14,016 nt of DNA from Pyrinomonadaceae bacterium (GTDB taxonomy: Bacteria; Acidobacteriota; Blastocatellia; Pyrinomonadales; Pyrinomonadaceae): NCBI GenBank assembly GCA_013812565.1, contig JACCTF010000584.1, positions 1-14,016 of the forward strand, written 5' to 3'. Below the pieces are notes generated by a model. That model had not been told where the DNA came from, ran no database searches, and worked only from the letters and a program-made list of their open reading frames with translations. The translations under genes were made by a program, and so were the position numbers. Position 1 is the stretch's first letter; each line of letters starts with the position of its first letter. This document shows positions 6,808-14,016 of this stretch, piece by piece.

Positions 6808-6837
6808 TCGACAGCCTTTACTCCGATCCAAGATTAT
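6808..6837 (+). promoter_or_regulatory. Possible promoter for the outer-membrane receptor
   Basis: TCGACA (6808-6813, 5 of 6 to the -35 consensus) and GATTAT (6832-6837, 4 of 6 to the -10) are 18 nt apart in the 233-nt spacer before the receptor gene. The predicted leader would be about 130 nt. Apart from this and the hairpin at 6925-6943, I see nothing else in the spacer. Confidence 0.25.
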
Positions 6838-6924
6838 CTGAGATGCCAAGGCGCATGAACCTTGCACCGAGCCGGAAGGTAAGCACAAGCAGTACCGCCC
6901 TCGCAGTAACCGTTTCCAATGTCA

Positions 6925-6943
6925 GCACCCCAACGAAGGGTGC
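6925..6943 (+). other. Small hairpin in the receptor leader
   Basis: GCACCC (6925-6930) and GGGTGC (6938-6943) form a perfect 6-bp GC-rich stem with a 7-nt loop. It ends 19 nt before the Shine-Dalgarno site of the receptor gene. No U-tract follows, so it is not a typical terminator. Confidence 0.35.
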
Positions 6944-6973
6944 CGGATATTAACCAGACATCAGGAGTAGCAG

Positions 6974-9900
6974 ATGAACATTCGTCGCCAATCGATCCCC
7001 CGCTCCTCAGCGATAGTGTTAGTGGTTCTCACATTAGTGTTGCTTACGAGATTAGCACCCACAGCTTCAGCCCAGACATTTACCGCCACTCTCACCGGCA
7101 CTGTCACTGATCCAAACGGAGCCGTCGTCCCCAACGTGCAAGTCGTTGTGACCAACCAGGGGACGAAGCTTGAACACACGGCTCAGACCGGTGAGTCGGG
7201 CATCTACACCATCCCGTTTCTCCCCGTCGGAAATTACGTGATCTCTGTGGAGTACACAGGGTTCAAGAAACTACTCTCGAACGAGATCAAACTGGAGGTC
7301 AATCAAACTGCCCGCGTTGATTTTACACTCGAAGTCGGTGAAGTGTCTCAACAAGTCACCGTCGAAGGCGTCGCCCCGATACTTCAAACGGAATCGACAA
7401 CTGTGGGCCAGGTGATTACGGGAAACACGACGGTCAACCTGCCCTTGAACGGCCGCAACTTCCAGCAACTCACACTGCTGGTACCCGGGGCAATCACGCC
7501 GAATACGAACGGCTTCACAGGGGCGGGGCCAAACGCGCAAGGGCGGCCCTATGTGAACGGCAACCGCGAACAGGGGAATTCCTTTCTGCTGGATGGTATC
7601 TCGGTTGATGAAACGATTGATAACCGCATCGGCTATAAACCCAACGTGGATGCCATCGCTGAATTCAGAATTGAGACCAGCAATTCCTCCTCCGAATTCG
7701 GAAATGTGACCGGGGCCACGGTCAATGCTACGCTGAAATCAGGCACCAACGACTTTCATGGCAATCTCTTTGAGTTCATCCGCAATGATGCGCTGGATGC
7801 GAACAGTTGGTCCAATAACCGCGCAGGAGCGCCCAAGCAGAAGCTGCGTCAGAACATTTTTGGCGGAACCCTGGGTGGACCAATAATCCGCAATCGTGTC
7901 TTCTTCTTTACAGATTATCAGGGTACCAAACAACGCACCGGGGGTGGAACCTCACGTGCGGTCGCCCCTGTTGAATGGCGCAACGGTAACCTTTCCAGTT
8001 TGTCCGCATTCATCCGCGATCCACTCAGAACCGGTTTATGCCAAGCCACTCCGGCCAGTCCACAAGCTGGTGTTAACTACCAGGAAGCATGTTTCCCCGG
8101 CGGCATTATTCCGCAAAGCCGAATCGTGAACCCGGTCGCCCGAGCCCTTTTTGCTGATCCGAGTCTTTACCCGCTGCCGACGCGTGCTGGCACGTCGAAC
8201 GTAGTTGGTAATTATGTAACCAACACGGCCAATGCGCTTGACGGGTATCAATTCGACGTCAAGATAGACGCTAAGCTGTCAGACAATGATAATTTCATTG
8301 GCCGCTACTCTTTCGGTAATTTCAATAGCAAAGGCACGGTAGGCGGTTTGCCGACTGATTTGACTGGTTCCCAATTTAGTCGGCCTCAGAATATTGCGCT
8401 CAATTGGACTCGCACCTTGAGCCCCACGATCGTTAATGAAGCTCGCGTCGGATTTAATCGAGCAGTTTTTATCAGCGACTTCTTCGACTTCTCCGGACTC
8501 GGCGATGGGAATGCCAAATTCGGCATTCCTGGAAGTCAGGCCATACCCGGCATCAGCTCTATCTCCCTCGGCAACGGTCTGTCTGGGATTGGCGGCGCGG
8601 CGGTCACTGAGGACAACGTCACTAACACCTTCCACTACGGGGATAATCTTTCCATCTCCAGAGGACGCCACTTCATGAAGATGGGTGGACAGTGGCTGCG
8701 TTACCAGCAGAACCGTTTCTACCCGGGTAACAACGGACTGCTCGGCCTCTTTGAATATAACGGGAGCTTTACCGGCGTCGCCTTCGCCGACTTCCTGCTC
8801 GATCAGCTTTCTCGGAAAGGAATCGGCAGCCAGTCGGGAACCTGGGGGCATCGCCAGAATCGCATCGGCATTTTCTTTCAAGACGATTTCAAGGCTCGAA
8901 ACAATCTGACCTTAAATCTCGGCATGCGTTGGGAGTACACCTCGCCGGTGATTGAAGTCAAAGATCGTCAATCGAACTTCGACATCACGACCGGCCGTCA
9001 GCTCTTTGCCGGGCGCGACGGCAACAGCCGCGCTCTGTACAAGCCTTACTACAAGGGCTTTGAGCCGCGCATCGGCTTCGCTTGGACACCGGACATGTTT
9101 GATAACAAGCTGGTAGTGCGCGCGGGCTACGGCATCACCCAGTACATGGAAGGGACGGGTTCCAACCTACGCTTGCCCTTGAATCCGCCGTTCTTCTCGG
9201 AAGCTGATGTCACTTTTGATCGAACCTCCGGGCCCGGGACGATCACGAGAGGATTCACGGATGTGATTGTTCGTGACCAACCTTCCGGGCTGATTCGCAT
9301 CTGGAATCCTGATCTGCGGCCTCAGTTTACGCAGCAGTGGAACTTGACGCTGGAGCACCAGTTGAGCAACGCCACTTCAGTCACAGCGGCCTATGTGGGC
9401 CATAAAGCCACGCACTTGGTGGCGCCCACCGATTTCAACCAACCGCTGCCTGACCCCGGGCCGCCCTCAACCTGGCGTCCGTTGCAGCAACGGCGTCCAC
9501 TCTTTTCGGTGCTCCCGTTGGTGACCGCGATCAGCGGCACGGACTCCTGGGCGACGAGTAACTACCATGCCTTGCAGATGAGCGGACGTCAGCGGTACGC
9601 ACGGGGCCTTGAGTTCCTTGCATCCTACACGTGGAGCAGAACCATGACCGATAATCTTGGTTATTACGGAAGCGGTGGCGTGAATGCCCAAGGAGCTTAT
9701 TCATATAACCAATACAACCGGCAAGTAACTAACTACGGCCCGGCTTTCTTTGATGCCACACATAACTTCGTCTGGTCCGGGACTTACGATTTGCCTGTCG
9801 GCGAGGGCCGAGCATTTGGGAACGACTGGCATCCGGTGGTGAACGCTGTTCTTGGTGGCTGGCAGGTGAGCAGCATTATCAGCGCACACACCGGTTTCCC

Positions 9901-10294
9901 CATCACCGTTATTGCGAATGATAACTCCTTGCAGGCACCTCGTGGTAATGCACGCCCCAACCGGATCGGCGATGGCAGCGTGGCTAATCCCACGCTTGAT
10001 CAATGGCTCGATCCAAGCGCGTTCGTGCTGCCGCCGTTGGGAAGTTTCGGCAACGCTGGGGTCGGCATCGTGCGTGCGCCGGGCTATGCCAATTGGGATT
10101 TCGGAGTGGGTAAGAAGTTCTACGTGCGGGAGGGGATGTACTTTGACTTCCGCGCCGAATTCTTCAACGTTACGAATCATCCCAGTTTTAATCCCCCGGA
10201 TCGGAACATCAGCGTACCGAACACGTTTGGAAGAATCACGAGCACCATCAGTCCGCCGAGAAACCTTGAATTTGCTTTGAAGTTCAACTTCTGA
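6974..10294 (+). CDS. TonB-dependent receptor-like outer-membrane protein with carboxypeptidase-regulatory domain (Oar-like)
   Basis: A complete 1106-residue outer-membrane beta-barrel protein of the type multiplied in Acidobacteria. A Sec signal peptide covers residues 1-33 (hydrophobic AIVLVVLTLVLL, cleavage after ASA). Residues ~36-118 form a carboxypeptidase-regulatory-like beta-sandwich (TGTVTDPNGAVVPNVQV, then GIYTIPFLPVGNY). The plug follows, with hallmark LPLNGRNF at 156-163 and SFLLDGISVDE. The rest is barrel, with FGGTLGGPI and FFFTDYQG, and the last residue is Phe, as expected for the outer-membrane assembly signal. AGGAG at 6963-6967 is 6 nt before the ATG. No SusD-like or TonB/ExbBD gene is adjacent, so the substrate (often glycans or peptides in this group) cannot be inferred. 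Its base and codon use are visibly less CpG-rich than the upstream operon, suggesting a separate unit. Confidence 0.95.
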   Translation: MNIRRQSIPRSSAIVLVVLTLVLLTRLAPTASAQTFTATLTGTVTDPNGAVVPNVQVVVTNQGTKLEHTAQTGESGIYTIPFLPVGNYVISVEYTGFKKLLSNEIKLEVNQTARVDFTLEVGEVSQQVTVEGVAPILQTESTTVGQVITGNTTVNLPLNGRNFQQLTLLVPGAITPNTNGFTGAGPNAQGRPYVNGNREQGNSFLLDGISVDETIDNRIGYKPNVDAIAEFRIETSNSSSEFGNVTGATVNATLKSGTNDFHGNLFEFIRNDALDANSWSNNRAGAPKQKLRQNIFGGTLGGPIIRNRVFFFTDYQGTKQRTGGGTSRAVAPVEWRNGNLSSLSAFIRDPLRTGLCQATPASPQAGVNYQEACFPGGIIPQSRIVNPVARALFADPSLYPLPTRAGTSNVVGNYVTNTANALDGYQFDVKIDAKLSDNDNFIGRYSFGNFNSKGTVGGLPTDLTGSQFSRPQNIALNWTRTLSPTIVNEARVGFNRAVFISDFFDFSGLGDGNAKFGIPGSQAIPGISSISLGNGLSGIGGAAVTEDNVTNTFHYGDNLSISRGRHFMKMGGQWLRYQQNRFYPGNNGLLGLFEYNGSFTGVAFADFLLDQLSRKGIGSQSGTWGHRQNRIGIFFQDDFKARNNLTLNLGMRWEYTSPVIEVKDRQSNFDITTGRQLFAGRDGNSRALYKPYYKGFEPRIGFAWTPDMFDNKLVVRAGYGITQYMEGTGSNLRLPLNPPFFSEADVTFDRTSGPGTITRGFTDVIVRDQPSGLIRIWNPDLRPQFTQQWNLTLEHQLSNATSVTAAYVGHKATHLVAPTDFNQPLPDPGPPSTWRPLQQRRPLFSVLPLVTAISGTDSWATSNYHALQMSGRQRYARGLEFLASYTWSRTMTDNLGYYGSGGVNAQGAYSYNQYNRQVTNYGPAFFDATHNFVWSGTYDLPVGEGRAFGNDWHPVVNAVLGGWQVSSIISAHTGFPITVIANDNSLQAPRGNARPNRIGDGSVANPTLDQWLDPSAFVLPPLGSFGNAGVGIVRAPGYANWDFGVGKKFYVREGMYFDFRAEFFNVTNHPSFNPPDRNISVPNTFGRITSTISPPRNLEFALKFNF

Positions 10295-10344
10295 TGGTCA
10301 GTGCCTAGAGCATACTTCAGCCGGTGTGTAAGGTGCGGGGCGAT

Positions 10345-10441
10345 TCACCACAGAGGCACGGAGGTTCCACCGAGCAGGCATAGAGAAAATCATTCAACTC
10401 TCTGCGATTCTCTGCGGCTCGGCTCCCTGTCTCTGTGGTGA
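10345..10441. repeat. Long imperfect inverted repeat (CACCACAGAG type)
   Basis: The outer arms TCACCACAGAG (10345-10355) and CTCTGTGGTGA (10431-10441) are exact reverse complements. Inward pairing continues imperfectly (CA-GGAG, CC, GAGC, AGAGAA blocks), so the whole 97 bp could fold as one long hairpin. It sits between convergent genes. The right arm is also the end of the minus-strand membrane protein gene. It resembles dispersed intergenic repeats rather than an insertion sequence, as it carries no transposase. There is no clear U-tract for termination on either strand. Confidence 0.75.
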
Positions 10442-11209
10442 GGTTTGTTCCTTCAGAGCATGGTGCAATTTAAGCTGATACCAAACTAGAAAGGCCGCCG
10501 CGCTGGGAACCAGCAGCAGCGAAATTATTGCCACCCCATCTCCCTGAAGCACACGCCGTCCCCAAAGTTCAGTAAAGTCCCCAACCGTCCACGGCCGAAT
10601 CTGTGCGAGCACCACGTTCAAGACGACGGGTAACCACAACGGCCAGACGGACCTGCTCGCAACAGCACGCTGGCCGGCGATGATTACCGTGCTCCAGGTA
10701 AGAAGAGTGTAGAGTCCGAGGCCTGACCCGACGACGGTCGATCCCAGCAACACTCCCTCGCATTGAAGATTCGTCTGGTGCTCGAAAGCTTCAATAATGT
10801 ACCGAGTGCCAATGTGAGCAAACAACTTCGCCGTCAATGCCGCCAGTGCCATGACGGTGATTCCTTCCGCGAGCAACCTTCGCAGCGGCCGTCCACACGA
10901 CCAGACCCACGTAGCAATCGCCGTCGCGAAGAAGCCCGGCATGTAGAGCGGCCATCCGCCCGCCATGCCGTGCCGCCACTCCGCCGCGAACCCATACGCG
11001 ATGGCCTTCGTATCGACCGCTAATGATCCCGAAATGCGACCTGCCTCTGCCATGCGTTCGAGACCCTCGGCCGCGAGAAACATCCATAAGAAAAGGGTGT
11101 GTGCGGCGAAGAGCAGCGCGAACATGAAGGTGAGCCTGCTTCTGAGCAAACCATTCCGGCGATAGAAGTGCTGAGAGTTTTCAGGCAAGGATGACATGGA
11201 AGCGATCAC
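10394..11209 (-). CDS. Uncharacterised multi-pass membrane protein
   Basis: A 271-residue integral inner-membrane protein with about six hydrophobic segments, near residues 26-46, 86-104, 112-132, 152-178, 187-204 and 224-243. I recognise no enzyme motif. The start may be GTG 11209 (MIASMSS...) or ATG 11197 (MSSLPEN...); neither has a strong ribosome binding site. It lies 39-51 nt downstream of the prenyltransferase gene on the same strand and probably shares its transcript, so a role in lipid-linked intermediates is possible but unproven. Residues 257-271 (SPQRQGAEPQRIAES) and the stop codon are encoded by one arm of an intergenic inverted repeat, so the original C-terminus may have been replaced or extended. 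Confidence 0.8.
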   Translation of the reverse strand: MIASMSSLPENSQHFYRRNGLLRSRLTFMFALLFAAHTLFLWMFLAAEGLERMAEAGRISGSLAVDTKAIAYGFAAEWRHGMAGGWPLYMPGFFATAIATWVWSCGRPLRRLLAEGITVMALAALTAKLFAHIGTRYIIEAFEHQTNLQCEGVLLGSTVVGSGLGLYTLLTWSTVIIAGQRAVASRSVWPLWLPVVLNVVLAQIRPWTVGDFTELWGRRVLQGDGVAIISLLLVPSAAAFLVWYQLKLHHALKEQTSPQRQGAEPQRIAES

Positions 11210-11248
11210 GCAACACTCAATCTTTCGGCGGGCGATAGTGCCGCCGCT

Positions 11249-12118
11249 TCATCGCGTCCAAACTGTTACTAGAGACCGTCGAAGTGTGCTAGAGAAATCT
11301 GGGCCGAACGCCAACGCAAGGTAGAGCGTGAGTGTGGCTACATAGAACGCTCTTGAAATTGAAGCATCAGCGACCATAACCAACAGGATGGCAAAGCATG
11401 CTGATAACTTCAGCAACAATAATCTCCGATCAGAATAAGATTCTAAGGTCTTTCGTGCTTCCCACCCTCGGACGTCTTTTTCGAGACTTCGGCGAACGCC
11501 CACCAACCCAAGGGCCATGAAAAAGATCGCCGACAAAAGCAGATAAGGAACTTTACCGTTTACCAAGAGTACGCCCATCAGGAACCGCAGCGGATGGGTT
11601 ACGCAGTTAACAATAATCTCCAAGTAAGGAATTTCCCTGGCGATAAGATTGTAGAAAATGTTTACAGCTAGAAAAGCGAGGTACATATAGAAGACGGAAC
11701 TGTTAAATAGTAGAAGCCCACTCGACAATCCGCTCGCGAGCAAAACGGCTGAGAAAGCAATCGCTGACTTCACGCTTATCTCACGCGAGGGTAGCGGACG
11801 TTTTCGTTTCGAAGGATGCTTCTCGTCTGACTTGATGTCGGCAATGCCATTTATCGTGTAGATGCCGCCGTACAGCAGTATATTAAATGATACGTAGAGC
11901 AGGAACAGGGATTCGATCAAGGAAACTGTCACGCCATTGGTGATAAACAACGCCCCAAGCGGCACGCTGATGAACGTGATATGGAAATGAAATCTAATCA
12001 GCCTGAGATAGTTGCTCCATGCCACTTTCACATTGAGAGCTTTGCCCAACCCCCATTGGCTCTCATGGTAAATCCGCCAGTTCAAGTCCGCGTTATTCTT
12101 GAGTTGCTGAGTCTTCAT
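11249..12118 (-). CDS. UbiA-family prenyltransferase, decaprenyl-phosphate phosphoribosyltransferase-like
   Basis: A 289-residue polytopic membrane enzyme of the UbiA superfamily. The first Asp-rich motif is N90-x3-D94-x3-D98 (NGIADIKSDEKHPSKRKRP), which binds Mg-diphosphate. The following HP-x-KR-x-RP is characteristic of decaprenyl-phosphate phosphoribosyltransferase (DPPR synthase)-like members, which move phosphoribose onto a polyprenyl phosphate. The second conserved region, R209-R-S-L-E-K-D with a later ESYSDRRL, also fits that branch better than quinone or heme O prenyltransferases. Without a neighbouring epimerase or arabinosyltransferase the product is uncertain. The extended N-terminus (~35 residues before the first membrane segment) is unusual. 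AAAGG lies 6 nt before the ATG and overlaps the stop codon of the zinc-ribbon gene upstream, only 9 nt away, so translation is likely coupled. Confidence 0.85.
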   Translation of the reverse strand: MKTQQLKNNADLNWRIYHESQWGLGKALNVKVAWSNYLRLIRFHFHITFISVPLGALFITNGVTVSLIESLFLLYVSFNILLYGGIYTINGIADIKSDEKHPSKRKRPLPSREISVKSAIAFSAVLLASGLSSGLLLFNSSVFYMYLAFLAVNIFYNLIAREIPYLEIIVNCVTHPLRFLMGVLLVNGKVPYLLLSAIFFMALGLVGVRRSLEKDVRGWEARKTLESYSDRRLLLLKLSACFAILLVMVADASISRAFYVATLTLYLALAFGPDFSSTLRRSLVTVWTR

Positions 12119-12127
12119 GAGATGCCT

Positions 12128-12760
12128 TTATAGAAATTGCGTGTCGTCCGGTGCGCACATCATGCCGCCCACGATGAAGCAGAAGGTATGGCCGCAGTTG
12201 CGGCAGCGGTGCTCTGCGTAACCTCCGCGCCGCTCAACAAAGCTGATGTAGTGGCCCTCGAAGACGCACACAAGCGGGTGCCGAACCTTCGCTCGACCTT
12301 GCGCTTCGCTGAGAAAAGAATGGCCGCAGTGGCACGCATACTCTATCAATCCGTGCCGTTTGGCTACGGTATGAACCCGGTGCCCGAACACTCCGCACAA
12401 GTACCGAACCTGTTTATGGAAAGCGTCCCGGCGGGCGTATGGCGAGTGCTCAGTCTCGAAGAGCAGCGGATGCCCGCACGTCACGCACACATATTCACAG
12501 TGACCATCGCGGGCACCCATCCTCGTATAGTTGTGACCAAAGAAGAAGCACGACAGGGTATGACTCACCCGCGTCTCCGATCCGTCTTCCTTGAGAAACG
12601 CTGCGCCGCACGGGCATTGCCGATGTGCGCTCCGCTCGCTTGCAAAGACGCGATTGTTAACGCGATGACCGAACGCGGCGCAGGCCAATCTCTGAAAGAA
12701 TCGTCGCATGAGCACGGAGGCTGATGGGGCGCTTGAATTAATGGAAAGTACGGTTCTCAT
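12128..12760 (-). CDS. Four-unit Cys/His zinc-ribbon-like repeat protein
   Basis: A 210-residue soluble protein built from four copies of a ~45-residue unit, C-x3-G-H-x(~16)-C-x(1-2)-C-G. The units begin at Cys27, Cys71, Cys122 and Cys165. The paired cysteines are C49/C51, C92/C95, C143/C145 and C186/C189, so the distance from first Cys to second is 22, 21, 21 and 21. Each unit offers a C-H-C-C set suited to one Zn(II). Units 1 and 3 share FGHRV and C-x-C; units 2 and 4 have C-x2-C-G-H, as if a two-unit block had been duplicated. No enzyme domain or signal peptide is present. ATG 12760 has only a weak binding site, and ATG 12709 (MRRFF...) is an alternative. It is the first gene of a likely operon with the UbiA enzyme 9 nt downstream. 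The metal-binding role is inferred from ligand spacing; the partner is unknown. Confidence 0.82.
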   Translation of the reverse strand: MRTVLSINSSAPSASVLMRRFFQRLACAAFGHRVNNRVFASERSAHRQCPCGAAFLKEDGSETRVSHTLSCFFFGHNYTRMGARDGHCEYVCVTCGHPLLFETEHSPYARRDAFHKQVRYLCGVFGHRVHTVAKRHGLIEYACHCGHSFLSEAQGRAKVRHPLVCVFEGHYISFVERRGGYAEHRCRNCGHTFCFIVGGMMCAPDDTQFL

Positions 12761-12864
12761 TTGTCACTTGCGCAGCGCTTGGCTATCTTTGTTTTGAGAC
12801 CCGATTCTGTCGCGGCTAAACGAGTGGCCTTCGCCTCATAACCTTGAGCGCTCACCGCATGCGC

Positions 12865-13995
12865 CTACGGGGTTACGGTAAAGCCATCTTTCAACTGGCC
12901 GCCCCTTCCTTTAGCATTAGTTACCGCTACATCCCAAACGCGATCGCGGGATGGCCCACCAGCATTCACCGTCACGGTTGCAGTGATAGTGTTCGCGTCC
13001 ATTACCACGATATTTGACGTTGTCGGAGCGGGGCCTATTCCCCCCTTAAACGTTACAGTGGCTCCAGCGGCGAAATTACTTCCGGTAATCTTGACGTCAA
13101 CACTCTTCCCAGCTTGCACTGTGTTTGGATTGATGGTGCTCACAAAAGGACCCGGTTCAGATTTTCGGGTGGCAAGGTAAATCACCAGCGCAACAAGAGC
13201 ACCGATTGCGGCAACCACGCCGATTATAATCGGGACGTGAGGGTTGTGCCGGACCTGCACCACTTGGTCATAGCTGATCGATGTTGGCTGGCCGCTTGCA
13301 TCCAACCTCAAGGTAAAGCTCTTTTCGTCGATGGACTGGATATGCCCGCGCAGTATCGTTTCTCCAGGCAACTTGACCATCACGTGGGTATCCACTCCCA
13401 AACCTTCGATGGCCTGCCGCGCAAGTGCCGCGTCCGGTTGGCCCTTCGCGCGATACGACGTTTTCTTGATTACTTTCAGCTTCGCCACCTGTTCATAGTT
13501 AACTTGGAGTGGGGCGCCTTCTTGTAACAACCCAACAGTGAAATACCTCTCCTCTATTTCTTCGATACGCCCCGCCAGATTCTTGCCATCCGTCAGCTTG
13601 AGCGTCACATAGGAGCCGACACCCGCACGTTCAACCTGTCGCTGAATTTCCTTCACCGTCGGCAAAGACTCGGCCATCACATCAACCGTGAACGCAGGTA
13701 CATGGACTATTGAAATGACTTGGGGATAGGTAACATTGGTCGCTACACCGGTCTTGGCATCGGCGACGGCAAAGGACTCTGCTCCGGCCTCGCTGATGTA
13801 GCCTTCCAGTTTCGTCTTGCCGCGCAGTTTGAGCTTCACTAGCGCCGTTTCGCCCGTGCCGAGTTTGAGGATATTGGCTTTCGCTTTTGCGGCGGATTGA
13901 GTTTCTTTCTCAGCTTTCGATTTGGCGAACACAGGCCCAACGCTGACGTGGAACAGCAGGAAGGCAAGCATGAGTGACAGACATTCCTTGAACAT
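12865..13995 (-). CDS. Exported protein with three Sm-like repeats, a membrane segment and an IPT/TIG domain
   Basis: A 376-residue envelope protein. Residues 1-24 form a Sec signal peptide (LSLMLAFLLFHVSVGPVFA, cleavage before KSKAEK), with no lipobox. Three similar beta-rich units follow at ~46-97, 124-175 and 198-249. Each has a pattern like V-x-LKL-x-G-x-x-L-x-G-x-I-x-x-I-x-x-x-x-F-x-V, then Y-x-QV, close to a small Sm/LSm-type barrel. A single hydrophobic helix spans ~254-275 (IIIGVVAAIGALVALVIYLA), followed by RKSEPGP. The C-terminus (~284-375) is an IPT/TIG immunoglobulin-like domain (INPNTVQAGKSVDVKITGSNF, GATVTF). AAGGAG at 14001-14006 is 5 nt before the ATG, so the start is firm. 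The 104-nt gap to the zinc-ribbon gene shows no clear terminator or promoter. Function unknown; a structural or adhesive envelope role is possible. Confidence 0.85.
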   Translation of the reverse strand: MFKECLSLMLAFLLFHVSVGPVFAKSKAEKETQSAAKAKANILKLGTGETALVKLKLRGKTKLEGYISEAGAESFAVADAKTGVATNVTYPQVISIVHVPAFTVDVMAESLPTVKEIQRQVERAGVGSYVTLKLTDGKNLAGRIEEIEERYFTVGLLQEGAPLQVNYEQVAKLKVIKKTSYRAKGQPDAALARQAIEGLGVDTHVMVKLPGETILRGHIQSIDEKSFTLRLDASGQPTSISYDQVVQVRHNPHVPIIIGVVAAIGALVALVIYLATRKSEPGPFVSTINPNTVQAGKSVDVKITGSNFAAGATVTFKGGIGPAPTTSNIVVMDANTITATVTVNAGGPSRDRVWDVAVTNAKGRGGQLKDGFTVTP

Positions 13996-14016
13996 GTTTT
14001 CTCCTTGTTGAGGGTT

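Noticed and set aside
6753..6953. 66-codon plus-strand frame in the spacer before the receptor gene
   Set aside because: It starts at TTG with no good binding site, has no recognisable pattern, and overlaps the likely promoter and leader.
6839..6960. Possible riboswitch in the receptor leader
   Set aside because: I compared it loosely with the c-di-GMP-I (GEMM) consensus because of a GGTAAGCAC-like stretch, but the conserved 5' half is absent. Only a short hairpin is supported.
10345..10441. Insertion sequence or miniature transposon
   Set aside because: Inverted arms are present but there is no transposase and no flanking target duplication that I can see. Called a dispersed repeat instead.
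12137..12724. 195-codon plus-strand frame opposite the zinc-ribbon gene
   Set aside because: The minus strand shows fourfold regular Cys/His repeats with operon spacing; the plus frame shows no domain or binding site.

Overview
The window looks like acidobacterial DNA (Blastocatellia-like). Three things suggest this: an outer-membrane receptor of the Oar-like type with an N-terminal carboxypeptidase-regulatory-like domain, carrying the hallmark LPLNGRNF; an IPT/TIG-domain exported protein; and an intergenic CACCACAGAG-type inverted repeat. The placement rests on family style only. There is no rRNA or marker gene to confirm it, and I found no tRNA, rRNA, CRISPR array or insertion sequence.

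Region 1 (1-6740, plus strand) is a tightly packed run of six genes. In order they are a lipase C-terminus cut by the window edge, a GMC flavin oxidoreductase with a C-x2-C-x2-C-x3-C cluster, a small translationally overlapped partner, a purple-acid-phosphatase-like metallophosphoesterase with a long Lys/Ala-rich tail, a caspase-fold C25 (gingipain-type) peptidase, and a ~95-residue protein. Most have strong Shine-Dalgarno sites. The five whose N-termini are visible lack signal peptides, although lipases, purple acid phosphatases and gingipains are usually exported. The spacers hold related AT-rich hairpin/tandem repeats, and a good sigma70-like promoter lies inside the 3' end of the peptidase gene. 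This is the best candidate for an undescribed multi-enzyme system, possibly an intracellular stress or effector module or a set of cargo proteins; its role is not known from the sequence.

Region 2 (6741-10294) is a 233-nt spacer with a possible promoter and a small hairpin, then a complete 1106-residue TonB-dependent-receptor-like protein with its own signal peptide.

Region 3 (10295-14016, minus strand, convergent to the rest) holds, in transcription order, an exported protein with three Sm-like repeats, one membrane segment and an IPT/TIG domain; then a probable three-gene operon of a four-unit zinc-ribbon protein, a UbiA-family prenyltransferase (decaprenyl-phosphate phosphoribosyltransferase-like) and a six-helix membrane protein. 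The last 15 codons of the membrane protein are made from one arm of an intergenic inverted repeat.
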